A stretch of DNA of 42,488 bases from JAFNGF01 sp964567045. Lineage in GTDB: Bacteria > Planctomycetota > Phycisphaerae > Sedimentisphaerales > Anaerobacaceae. The first letter of the stretch is position 1. Each line of letters starts with the position of its first letter. The translations under genes were made by a program, and so were the position numbers. The DNA lies in contig CAZMLE010000032.1 of NCBI GenBank assembly GCA_964567045.1, forward strand, positions 1 through 42,488, read 5' to 3'. The notes beneath the pieces are model-generated. The model did not search any database and was not told the origin of the DNA. It saw only the letters and a list, made by a program, of their open reading frames with translations. This document shows, one piece after another, positions 31,078 to 39,501 of the stretch.

Positions 31078-31177
31078 CTGCTTGACGTCTCATTTTTCTC
31101 TGCCTCTTGGTTTTGGCAAATGCATAAAAGGCATTTTGCGCCGGTTGTTACTATCGGCAGAGCAAGCAGAATAACCC

Positions 31178-31192
31178 GAACAAAACCCGAAC
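31178..31192 (-). promoter_or_regulatory. Candidate LexA box, GTTC-N7-GTTC
   Basis: On the strand of lexA the sequence is GTTCGGGTTTTGTTC: two GTTC half-sites as a direct repeat with seven bases between. This exact layout is the LexA site of alphaproteobacteria. It is the only such site I noticed in the window and it lies upstream of lexA, as expected for autoregulation. Confidence 0.6.
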
Positions 31193-31307
31193 AAAAACCG
31201 GATTAATCTTGAGTTTTTTCGGCTCTGTTATTTTCTTTACTGATAGGGTGGGCAATATAGGACTATAAATGTGTCCGACAGAGAGCCTGCGTAGAAGGAG
31301 ACGAGCA

Positions 31308-31352
31308 ATGGTCATTCGCCAACGTCTGCCAACTTGCTGGTGTCTATTATAA
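31308..31352 (+). CDS. Possible 14-residue leader peptide
   Basis: A very short frame (MVIRQRLPTCWCLL) preceded by an excellent ribosome site (AAGGAGACGAGCA). It is divergent from lexA and convergent with the acidic-protein gene. No gene follows on its strand nearby, so its purpose is unclear. It could be a remnant of a gene whose body was lost. Low certainty. Confidence 0.3.
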   Translation: MVIRQRLPTCWCLL

Positions 31353-31357
31353 GGCAG

Positions 31358-31546
31358 CTAATATTCTTCTTCGTCTTCCTCTTCTTCCTCTTCCTCGTCC
31401 GAATCGTCGTCGGATTCGTACTCCTCCAAGTCTTCGTCGTCGGAGGGTTCAGATTCAGGACCGAAGGAATCGTCAACATTTCCTTCTTCTAAATCGTACG
31501 GTTCCAATTCTTGCAAGAGCTCAAAATCGCGTTCTGTTTCCAACAT
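31358..31546 (-). CDS. Very acidic 62-residue protein
   Basis: I do not recognise a family. The C-terminal ~40 residues are dominated by Asp and Glu (for example EESDDDSDEEEEEE-like runs), with no Lys. The N-terminus is MLETERDFELLQELEPYDLE. A good ribosome site (AAAGG, eight bases before ATG 31546) supports translation. Such tails occur in DNA-mimic and chaperone-like proteins, but nothing here proves either. It lies alone between lexA and the propeller gene. Confidence 0.6.
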   Translation of the reverse strand: MLETERDFELLQELEPYDLEEGNVDDSFGPESEPSDDEDLEEYESDDDSDEEEEEEEDEEEY

Positions 31547-31707
31547 ACCTATTACCTTTCTTTTGCGCGGGCAAGCGGCGCTTACTGTTTGTGCTTATCC
31601 GGACTCTAATGACTGCATCTGCTGTTCCGGCATTACGAATATTTGAATAGACTATTTCGACCGTGTCTACGGTATTTTTCAGTAAAAGTTCATAATTTTT
31701 GACATCT

Positions 31708-31908
<201 letters not shown>

Positions 31909-31991
31909 CAGGTAACCGATCTGCAAGTGGCCTATCAACTCGTTCAGCCCGTAAGTACAATCTGCGCCGGCTTTTTCGCAGCTTTTTTCGG

Positions 31992-34900
31992 CTATTCAGA
32001 GACATAGGCTATAGAAGTCTGCAGAGCAAAGCCACAAGTGCAGCCCGAGCTGGCTTCCGGAATAAGGACGAGGCCGCCGGCAGGAATAATGTTGATCCAG
32101 CAGCCTGGCCGGGTAATGCTGTTAAGGCGGGTCGGGCCGCCATTTGGCCCCAGGTCGTACATCCAGGGGTTGCCGCCCCGCCAGAACAAGCACTGGGCCG
32201 AGGCAGATATGCCGCCGCAGCCGTGTCCTCGGCGGTCAAACTTCCAGTCCGGACTCCTCGCGCCGGTTCTAAGGTTATAGGCGTAAGGCCAAGCAAATGC
32301 AGTATCACCAATGATCGTCGGGAGACGGTTGTATTCACCGTGGGCGCCATCGGTCGGCAGGCCACTATCGTGGTCGGTGCTCCAGCGAATCTCGCCTGTT
32401 TGTGCGTCAAAAGCATAGTAGTAGTAGCGAACGACCTGTCCATCGAGCTTTGACCCGCTCAAAAGAATTGTGTCCACAGCATAGTTCAGATAGACCGGCT
32501 CCTCAAGATTACTGACGTTGATTTTCTTCTTGTATAAGACCTGTCCGGTTTGAGCATCCAGAGCGACCAGATACTGCTCGCCGCCATCGAAAAGTTCCTT
32601 TGCCGGCATACGGCCGAGCTTGTCAGCAAGGGCCTTCGGGCTATGGGTCTGGAGAAAGTACATTCGTCCGCCGCCAACGGCTATGGTCGTATTTACAATA
32701 AGACCATCTCTATATTTCCAGAGCGGCCTGCCGCTGTCTTTTTGCATCGCGAACAGGTAGCCACTTAGTACAAGCTTCATGTTTCTGTGCCACAACGCAT
32801 TGTCGGCCTGATAACTGGTTTCGGTGTAAGATGCTTCCTTTTTGCGTCCGCTGCCCAGGAGCAGGTTGCCGCTATAGGCGATGTAGCCCCAATCGCGCGG
32901 CTCGTCCTCTACGAGCTGAGGCATGGTGAAAGCAAGATGCCGCTGACCGGTCTGAACATCGAAGCGGTGGCATTTGTCCTCTGCCGCAACGTACAGGAAT
33001 CGCTCATCCACAACCATGCTGCCGCAGTCCAGAAACACGCCCAGCCTTCTGGAGTTGGGAATTCGGGCATCCCACAGGATCGTTCCATTATAGGCATCTA
33101 CGGCAAAGACGATGCAGTCGCCTGGAACAAAAAGCCGGCCGTCTTTGAATAGCGGTGGAACATTGCGGTGATGGCGGTCGATCATCTGCCGCGGCCCTGG
33201 TCGACCAAACCACTGGACGGACATCTGGCCTTTGACTAATTCGTCCCCACTGCAAGCAGTATTGCCTGGCTCGGCATAAGTGTGGGTCCACTCGCCGGCG
33301 CCTTTGAGCTTTTCACGCGTTGCCCATGCCAGGACGATTTTCTCGCCCTTGTGCACTTTCCAGCCTGTAAAAGAATCGCCTCCCCAATTCTCTAAGCTGC
33401 CCTGGTCGTACTTGCCCGCCGGTATGGCCAGGGCAATAACCCCGCCGTAGGGCCTTACCAACTCAAAGATTTGCTCTGCCGAAGATGGAAGCTCGCCGGT
33501 GCGCAGTGTTTTCTCACAGACTATCAGATTGGCAAAGTATTTTGTATAGGGCAATTTTGCGCTGCATCCGTGATGAACAACGACTCTGCCGTAGAGTCCC
33601 GCTTTGTCGATGGCCCTTCGGGCTGAAGCAACCTTGGCGGCATCGTCCTCAACACCGATGATTTTCAGATCGGTCAGCCTGGCAAGCTCGTATGCCAATT
33701 GCCCCTCGCCGCAATTCAAGACGAGGCAATATCCTTTTCTGATTTGGGTTTTTTCCACTATATTCTTAGCCGCTTCGGCGTAAAGCTGCGTCAAATCGTC
33801 AGGTGGATAAGGACTGGAAATCGGCTTGCCCACTATCACTTTCTGGCTGTTTTCTACCTTGTTTCTGAAGCAGTGTATCTGGCCTTGGTCCGTGCTGACG
33901 CACAGACCGCCGTTTACTATGCTCAAGCCAAACGCCTTGCCTGTAACCGGTGCGCTCCAGACTTCTTTGCCGCTCGTGACGCTGTATGCAGCCACCTTGT
34001 TGTCCCCTCCTGCAAACAGAGTATCACCTGACATAATCATCGAATAGGGACATTCACACACAGTCGTCCACAAGTAACAGTCCTTCAACTGTTTTGACAG
34101 CTCCTCAAGTTTTACCGCAATATCTCGCAACTCTTTGCGTAATTGCTCTGCTTGTGGCGCATCCTCAGTCAGCTTCTTAAGCTCCTCCTCGATCTTCTTG
34201 TACTGGGTGCTCAGACTATTCTTTTGCCGTGAAAGCTCGAGATACCGGTTGCGATCGAATGCCGAGAGTTCGCTTTCCGATTGCATATACGCTATCGGCC
34301 CATGCACTATCATCCTCAACCCGCCAAAGGTCGCAATTCTGTCTTTGGTCTTTACATCGCTGGCACTAATTTCTTTTGGGCCTCGGCCGGGCCCGCTCAC
34401 CAGCACATCTTCTGTCAATAGCGCGTATGCCCCGCCGGCGCTGGGCAGATCTCCCAGAAATGCGCCGTCTTCGCGCGCAAACATTGCCGGGCTTGCTTGT
34501 CCTGTGGGGACGTACAAACGTTCATCCGAGGCCAGTATGTAACCCTGCGGCGAAACATTTACTTTCTGCTTCCATATTACGGATCCATCGTCGGCGTCCA
34601 ATGCCAACAAGAACGTGCCCTCTTCCGGGAACAATCCCGCCGCGAAATATAGCTGCGCGCCGTCCACAACCAGGCCGGTTCGCACCGGGCACAGCGATAT
34701 AATTCGCCCATTTCCTGGAACCATGTGGTCCTGGACAGCGGCTTTATATTTCCATATCAGCGAGCCTCTATCCGCAGACAGACAGTACACACACCCGTCA
34801 TCAGAGCCGACGTACAGGCGGCTGCCAGAGATAGTAGGGGCCAGCCTTACAGGTCCTTCAGTGAAGAATGTCCAGCGCTGCTGCCCGGTCATCGCATCCA

Positions 34901-35228
34901 GTGCGTAAACTTTGTCGTCTACGGATGAGCCGAAGTATATGGCGTCGCCCACCCCAACGATGTGGAATGCGCGGTCGTAGGTTACTGTTGCCCTGAGGTT
35001 GTAGTGATGGTGCCAGAAATCCTGTTTTGCCGGCTCAGGCCATGCGGGCTTTGGTTTATGCGGTGACTTGAATATCCAGCATTCCGTAAGCGGCAGTTCC
35101 AGCCCCTCGCGGGTCACACCACTTCTGCGATTGTCGTGGCCGAAGGTGGGCCAATCCTCCGCTTTAGCCGAGCCGCAAATGATAAGAGTCCCAAGACAAA
35201 AAAAGCATGCAACAACGCATTTGTTCAT
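31992..35228 (-). CDS. Secreted PQQ-like beta-propeller protein with internal methyltransferase domain
   Basis: 1078 residues. Signal peptide MNKCVVACFFCLGTLIICGSAKA. The N-terminal part (about 25-320) and the C-terminal part (about 680-1060) are PQQ/BamB-like propeller repeats, seen as YALDAMTGQQRW, LALDADDGSVIWK, FAVDAYNGTILWD and VALDAQTGQVLYK. A coiled coil (about 325-390) follows the first part. Between them (about 495-640) is a class I methyltransferase fold: CLVLNCGEGQLAYELARL for motif I, LKIIGVEDDAAKV and GRVVVHHGCSAKLPY. The conserved end PEASSGCTCGFALQTS contains a C-T-C. The protein is probably periplasmic, where SAM is not expected, so the middle domain may be a scaffold or bind another ligand. 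ATG 35228 has AGGA in front and is 20 bp after a tRNA. Confidence 0.88.
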   Translation of the reverse strand: MNKCVVACFFCLGTLIICGSAKAEDWPTFGHDNRRSGVTREGLELPLTECWIFKSPHKPKPAWPEPAKQDFWHHHYNLRATVTYDRAFHIVGVGDAIYFGSSVDDKVYALDAMTGQQRWTFFTEGPVRLAPTISGSRLYVGSDDGCVYCLSADRGSLIWKYKAAVQDHMVPGNGRIISLCPVRTGLVVDGAQLYFAAGLFPEEGTFLLALDADDGSVIWKQKVNVSPQGYILASDERLYVPTGQASPAMFAREDGAFLGDLPSAGGAYALLTEDVLVSGPGRGPKEISASDVKTKDRIATFGGLRMIVHGPIAYMQSESELSAFDRNRYLELSRQKNSLSTQYKKIEEELKKLTEDAPQAEQLRKELRDIAVKLEELSKQLKDCYLWTTVCECPYSMIMSGDTLFAGGDNKVAAYSVTSGKEVWSAPVTGKAFGLSIVNGGLCVSTDQGQIHCFRNKVENSQKVIVGKPISSPYPPDDLTQLYAEAAKNIVEKTQIRKGYCLVLNCGEGQLAYELARLTDLKIIGVEDDAAKVASARRAIDKAGLYGRVVVHHGCSAKLPYTKYFANLIVCEKTLRTGELPSSAEQIFELVRPYGGVIALAIPAGKYDQGSLENWGGDSFTGWKVHKGEKIVLAWATREKLKGAGEWTHTYAEPGNTACSGDELVKGQMSVQWFGRPGPRQMIDRHHRNVPPLFKDGRLFVPGDCIVFAVDAYNGTILWDARIPNSRRLGVFLDCGSMVVDERFLYVAAEDKCHRFDVQTGQRHLAFTMPQLVEDEPRDWGYIAYSGNLLLGSGRKKEASYTETSYQADNALWHRNMKLVLSGYLFAMQKDSGRPLWKYRDGLIVNTTIAVGGGRMYFLQTHSPKALADKLGRMPAKELFDGGEQYLVALDAQTGQVLYKKKINVSNLEEPVYLNYAVDTILLSGSKLDGQVVRYYYYAFDAQTGEIRWSTDHDSGLPTDGAHGEYNRLPTIIGDTAFAWPYAYNLRTGARSPDWKFDRRGHGCGGISASAQCLFWRGGNPWMYDLGPNGGPTRLNSITRPGCWINIIPAGGLVLIPEASSGCTCGFALQTSIAYVSE

Positions 35229-35248
35229 CTGGCAATCCTATGTAGTAA

Positions 35249-35321
35249 TGAGAGTGGTGGGAATCGGACCCACGACCTACGGCTTAAAAGGCCGTTGCTC
35301 TACCACCTGAGCTACACTCCC
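35249..35321 (-). tRNA. tRNA-Lys (anticodon UUU)
   Basis: A full cloverleaf on the minus strand: acceptor GGGAGTG / CACTCTC, D-arm GCTC / GAGC, anticodon stem ACGGC / GCCGT with loop CTTTTAA, and T-arm GTGGG / CCCAC. The discriminator base is A and CCA is not encoded. The propeller gene begins 20 bp downstream on the same strand. Confidence 0.95.
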
Positions 35322-35467
35322 GTCAGTTCGTAACTACTTTGCAATAGCCATTTTAGAAATTGTGAATTTTGCATCTTTCGGAAAATATAACCTTAACTAC
35401 AACCAAAGCGCAGTTTATATTATCTCTATCTTGGTCCATTCGTTGGTTGTTGCTAAGGATATTAATC

Positions 35468-36598
35468 ATGGCAAAATCTAAACCTAAAAGCAAAAGAAAA
35501 ACACGTTCGGACAAATTCCCACTTACTTTACATCCAACACGCCAGTATTGCAAGAAGATTAGGGGCAAGCTCTACTACTTTGGGACTGACAAGAAGTTGG
35601 CTTTGGACCGGTATCTGGAGCAAGCTGCCTGTTTGCACGCTGGCAAGCTACCCAAGCCTAAATCTGCCGCGGCTGGATTGTCCATCAAAACGTTCTGTAA
35701 TTTGTACTTAGACCATCAGGAGTCCAGGGCGGTGGTTGGAGAAATAAAGCTACGTCATGTTCATGACCAAATTTCTCTTTTGAAAAGCTTCGTAAGATTC
35801 GTTGGCCCGCAACGATCGGTCGAAGATATCTCAACGGTGGACTTACAGAATTACCGCAGGAAGCTAATAAAGGCCGGCAAGTCACCCAACACCATCAACA
35901 ATCGCCTTGCTGCAGTTAAGGCTATGTACAACTGGGCCTTAGACAATGAACTGATTGATCATTCGCCAAGATTGAAAGCTGTAAAGAAGATAACATTGCG
36001 GAAACAGGAAAAGCCTGTCTTCACTACGCGTCAGATACAAGCTCTGCTGGAGAATGCCTGTGTTCGGATGAGAGCAATGATATGGCTTGGCCTGAACTGT
36101 GGATTTGGCTGTACTGATTGTGCCGAACTTAAATGGGAGAACCTTGATCTCGAAAATAGCCGAGTTCGATTCCCCAGAGGCAAGACTGGCATAGACAGAA
36201 ATCTCCCATTGTGGCCCGAGACTGTGGACGCGATAAGGAAAGTGCCGGGAAGGGGCGAGTTGGTTTTCTATACGCGGATAGGGAATCCCTGGGTAAGGAC
36301 CGTTCGAAGTAAGGAAAAGGACGGAACTGAAAAATACACAAAAGATGACGCAGTCACCAAGGCCTTCTCAAAGCTAATGAAGAAGGCAGGAATTAAGGTG
36401 CCCAAGGGCGTGGGTTTCTACACTCTAAGAAGAACCGCAGCGACGATAGCGGCGCATTCAGGCGACCCGTTCGCGGTCCAAAAATTGCTTGGCCATGCTG
36501 ATGTGAAGATGGCAAGCACATACGTCCGGAATATCTCAGAGCAGACTGATCGAGTAATTAATAATAGCAGGAAATTTATAATCCAAGATGGTTCTTAA
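35468..36598 (+). CDS. Tyrosine recombinase/integrase with atypical active site
   Basis: 376 residues. A basic N-terminus (AKSKPKSKRKTRSDKFPL) and an arm-type domain (KIRGKLYYFGTDKKLALDRYL) precede a SAM-like core-binding domain (IKTFCNLYLDHQES ... SPNTINNRLAAVKAMYNWAL) and the catalytic domain. The C-terminal box has YTLRRTAATIAAHSG, LLGHADVKMASTY with the second Arg, a His and the Tyr nucleophile. The usual first Arg, in a T-G-L-R context, is replaced: the sequence is GLNCGFGCTDCAELKW. The first His of H-x-x-R is Tyr. I recall similar N-C-G-F-G integrases in other planctomycetes. ATG 35468 is chosen for AAGGATATT in front. The 3' end overlaps a convergent gene by 23 bp. Confidence 0.9.
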   Translation: MAKSKPKSKRKTRSDKFPLTLHPTRQYCKKIRGKLYYFGTDKKLALDRYLEQAACLHAGKLPKPKSAAAGLSIKTFCNLYLDHQESRAVVGEIKLRHVHDQISLLKSFVRFVGPQRSVEDISTVDLQNYRRKLIKAGKSPNTINNRLAAVKAMYNWALDNELIDHSPRLKAVKKITLRKQEKPVFTTRQIQALLENACVRMRAMIWLGLNCGFGCTDCAELKWENLDLENSRVRFPRGKTGIDRNLPLWPETVDAIRKVPGRGELVFYTRIGNPWVRTVRSKEKDGTEKYTKDDAVTKAFSKLMKKAGIKVPKGVGFYTLRRTAATIAAHSGDPFAVQKLLGHADVKMASTYVRNISEQTDRVINNSRKFIIQDGS

Positions 36599-36983
36599 CC
36601 TTTGGGAATCGCCTTGAACGAGATTTATGAGCGACTTCATTTGGAAACGGTCTTACTCTTTTAGCCTCAAGATATTTCTTTAGACTACATCGATTTATAC
36701 GGTAGTGGCCTTTCTTAGGAATTTCGCCGGCGCTGTCAACTATATCGACGGCTTCGATTTTACCTTTACGGATAAGTGTATACACTTTGCTTTTTGACAT
36801 ATTCAGTTCCTTGGCAACGTCATCTACAGTCAGCCAATCTGATTCTTGATACCGCCTGGTGGAATTGAGCATATCAAAGAACCGGCCCAGATGGGCGAGC
36901 AGGTCCTTGCAGACCGAGCAGCCTTCGCTGCCAGCTTTGTCAAAGTCCAAATTGTTTGATATTCGTGGCTTCACTTTCGTCAC
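36576..36983 (-). CDS. Helix-turn-helix (excisionase/MerR-like) DNA-binding protein
   Basis: 135 residues. The central part is a winged helix of the excisionase type: DWLTVDDVAKELNMSKSKVYTLIRKGKIEAVDI, ending with HYRINRCSLKKYLEAKR, as in HTH_17 proteins. The N-terminus has a Cys pair (GCSVC). It converges on the integrase gene with a 23-bp overlap, so it may act as a recombination directionality factor or as a regulator of the island. GTG 36983 is the furthest start; an internal Met (MLNSTRRYQESDW) is also possible. Confidence 0.83.
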   Translation of the reverse strand: MTKVKPRISNNLDFDKAGSEGCSVCKDLLAHLGRFFDMLNSTRRYQESDWLTVDDVAKELNMSKSKVYTLIRKGKIEAVDIVDSAGEIPKKGHYRINRCSLKKYLEAKRVRPFPNEVAHKSRSRRFPKVKNHLGL

Positions 36984-37002
36984 TTCGGAACTCTGTAGCC
37001 TT

Positions 37003-37365
37003 TTAGTTCATGGACCCACCCAAGATGTCCCCTAATCGGCCGTCAAAGAATTCACCGGGATCGGTATCATCCGAACTGTCTGGTGGCGGTCGACGTCGTT
37101 CTTTGACTTTTCCAATCGCTTTCTTCGGGGAGATATTTCCGAAGAGGACCATGTTCATAGCGGGGAAATATCTATCCATGGCGTACCAGTTTGCATAGAG
37201 CAGGTGCCCAATGATGTCATCGTGAAGGCTGCTGTCGCCGATATTGTAATTGCTGCCGCTGCCGGTAAGTATCCTGGATAGGCCCGTGCTTACGGCCTCG
37301 CGATAGCCCAATCTGCGGCCCTGATGTTCATTTTTTGCCTTTGCTTTGCATGTTTGGTCATCCAA
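37003..37365 (-). CDS. Unrecognised protein upstream of the HTH gene
   Basis: I do not recognise it. From the TTG at 37365 it has about 120 residues: KNEHQGRRLGYREAVSTGLS, IGDSSLHDDIIGHLLYANWYAMDRYFPAMN, and a polar tail with PPPDSSDDTDPGEFFDGRLG. The frame continues upstream to 37698, but that part is antisense to the methyltransferase gene and unlikely to be coding. The start is uncertain. It is 19 bp upstream of the HTH gene on the same strand and divergent from the type III system. Confidence 0.6.
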   Translation of the reverse strand: MDDQTCKAKAKNEHQGRRLGYREAVSTGLSRILTGSGSNYNIGDSSLHDDIIGHLLYANWYAMDRYFPAMNMVLFGNISPKKAIGKVKERRRPPPDSSDDTDPGEFFDGRLGDILGGSMN

Positions 37366-37444
37366 AATACGCTTGAACTTTTCTGATTCTGCGCATAGGA
37401 TAAATATTGAACGTATTCTGATACAGCGTTCGGGAGACAACAAA

Positions 37445-39493
37445 ATGGCGAACGCTAATGCAAAACTAAGAAAAAAGGATTCCGCACGGCTGGTCTGGGA
37501 TACCAAGCCCCGAAGGGCACCAAACCCTAAAGATATAGAATTCCAGACCGCTGAAGTTGTCCTTCCAAACCCGAAAGTCGCTGGCGACCTACCGTTATCC
37601 TTCCGCAATGGCTTGCTCGGCGAAACCGAACTCGACAAACAAAAAATGAACCGCCTTATCTGGGGAGATAACCTCCTTGGTATGCAGGCGCTGCTCAATC
37701 AGGGCTACGAAGGCAAAATCGACCTAATCTATATCGACCCGCCCTTTGACTCTAAAGCCGACTACTCCCACAGAATGACCCTTGAAGGAAACGAATTTAC
37801 AAAAGAACCATCAGTTATCGAACGCCTCGCCTACAAAGACACCTGGACCGGCGGCACCGACTCTTACCTCGATATGCTCTACCCCCGACTACAACTTATG
37901 AAACGACTACTCGCTGAAAACGGAAGTATCTACGTCCACCTCGACTGGCACATCAATTCCTACGTAAGGATTTTGCTCGACGAGGTATTCGGTAAGCTCA
38001 ATTTTCGAAATGAGATAGCAAGACGATCAGTGTTCAGTCATAGCGACCCGAACCAATTTGGGCGTAACCACGATACCCTTCTATTTTACACCAAAACCGC
38101 CGATTGGACTTGGAATACTCAGTACCAAGAATATGATGATTCCTACATGGAGTCGGCATTCAAAAACATCGAACCTAAGACTGATCGCCGCTATCAACTT
38201 GTTTCGCTCAATGCGCCTGGCTCTGGACCGCCCAAATTCTTCTGCGGTAAGATGCGAACCCCGCCTCCGGGAAGGCACTGGGCCGGTGCACTGGCCAAAT
38301 CCATTGAGGAATTGGAACAACAAGGCCGTATTGTAATCTCTGAAAATGACGTTCCCCGAGTGAAGTACTATTTGGACGAGATGCCAGGAAAAGTATGTCA
38401 ATCCATCTGGACGGATGTATTTGATCCACAATCTCAATCTTCGGAGAAAATCGGCTACGATACTCAGAAACCCAGATCACTTCTTGAACGTATAATCAAA
38501 GCATCTTCCAACGAAGCCACTCTTGTCGCTGATTTCTTTGCCGGTTCCGGCACAACCGGCGTGGTTGCCGAAAAACTCGGTCGTCGCTGGATTATGTGTG
38601 AACTCGGCAAGGTCGGTATCCAGGTTACCCGCGCCCGCCTCGTTGAACAAAACGCAAAACCTTTTTTAATTGAAAATATCGGCAACTACCAGCGTGAAAT
38701 GATTTATCTCACCGGCGGGCGTATATGGGAAATGCAAACTCTAATCCTCAAACTTTATGGCGCTACACCACGCGACAAAACCTCCGGCCTCGGTATTCGC
38801 AAGGTCGGTAATGTTGATGAACTCGTCTATGTCGGCTACCCCGACAGACCCATCACCGCTAAAAAGGCCGAAGAACTTGCCCTTATGGCTCAAAACCTCG
38901 ACGGCGTCGGCTATAATCGCCTCGTTATCCTCGGGTGGGACTACGAGTATAATTACTCCGAAGCCCTCGAATCACGCCTGCACGCCCTCAAAGACGAAAT
39001 CAAAACCAAGATCGAATCACGCGACATCCCGCCCGATATTTACGATTACCTCAAGAAGGCCAAATCCGAAGAAGATATCGAACCTCTCGTCGGAAAAATC
39101 GTCTTCTACGAAAGACCGTATCTGAAACTCTCTCCCCCGCAGATAAAAGATAAAGGAAATGGCAAAATCGAAATTACCATCTCCATCGAGAAATATGTCC
39201 TTATGGATATCCCCGTAAGTCAGGATACCGAAAAGGGCCGGGCCGACCATGCCGCCCTTATGAAACTCATAAAGGATAACTTCGCCGCCCTTATCGACTA
39301 TTGGGCAATCGACTGGGATTACGATGGCTGCACCTTCAAAAGTCAATGGCAGGCATTCCGAGGCAACGGCCGAAAGGCAAAAACGGTCATTACAAAGGCC
39401 GCCGAAGTCCTTGAAAAGAAACCTGCCCGAACTATCGCGGTCCGTGTTGTCGATATCTTCGGCAACGACGCTGGCGCAACGATTAAACTTTAG
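37445..39493 (+). CDS. Type III restriction-modification DNA methyltransferase (Mod)
   Basis: 682 residues. Motif IV is DPPF at residues 98-101 (LIYIDPPFDSKADY) and motif I is FFAGSGTT at about 364-371 (preceded by ATLVAD). The order IV before I marks a beta-class amino-methyltransferase, as in type III Mod proteins, which methylate adenine using SAM and also specify the recognition site. The C-terminal part holds the remaining variable region. ATG 37445 is preceded by GGGAGA; an upstream in-frame ATG at 37346 overlaps the divergent gene. The Res gene begins 8 bp after the stop, so both are co-transcribed. Confidence 0.93.
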   Translation: MANANAKLRKKDSARLVWDTKPRRAPNPKDIEFQTAEVVLPNPKVAGDLPLSFRNGLLGETELDKQKMNRLIWGDNLLGMQALLNQGYEGKIDLIYIDPPFDSKADYSHRMTLEGNEFTKEPSVIERLAYKDTWTGGTDSYLDMLYPRLQLMKRLLAENGSIYVHLDWHINSYVRILLDEVFGKLNFRNEIARRSVFSHSDPNQFGRNHDTLLFYTKTADWTWNTQYQEYDDSYMESAFKNIEPKTDRRYQLVSLNAPGSGPPKFFCGKMRTPPPGRHWAGALAKSIEELEQQGRIVISENDVPRVKYYLDEMPGKVCQSIWTDVFDPQSQSSEKIGYDTQKPRSLLERIIKASSNEATLVADFFAGSGTTGVVAEKLGRRWIMCELGKVGIQVTRARLVEQNAKPFLIENIGNYQREMIYLTGGRIWEMQTLILKLYGATPRDKTSGLGIRKVGNVDELVYVGYPDRPITAKKAEELALMAQNLDGVGYNRLVILGWDYEYNYSEALESRLHALKDEIKTKIESRDIPPDIYDYLKKAKSEEDIEPLVGKIVFYERPYLKLSPPQIKDKGNGKIEITISIEKYVLMDIPVSQDTEKGRADHAALMKLIKDNFAALIDYWAIDWDYDGCTFKSQWQAFRGNGRKAKTVITKAAEVLEKKPARTIAVRVVDIFGNDAGATIKL

Positions 39494-39501
39494 GACACCT
39501 T

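Noticed and set aside
35249..35467. tRNA-Lys as the attachment site of the integrase island
   Set aside because: Integration normally uses the tRNA 3' end, but the integrase lies on the 5' side. No partial tRNA copy is seen to the right within the window.
37366..37698. Full upstream extension of the unknown minus-strand gene
   Set aside because: It is antisense to the start of the methyltransferase gene and reads as low-complexity Ser/Leu-rich sequence.
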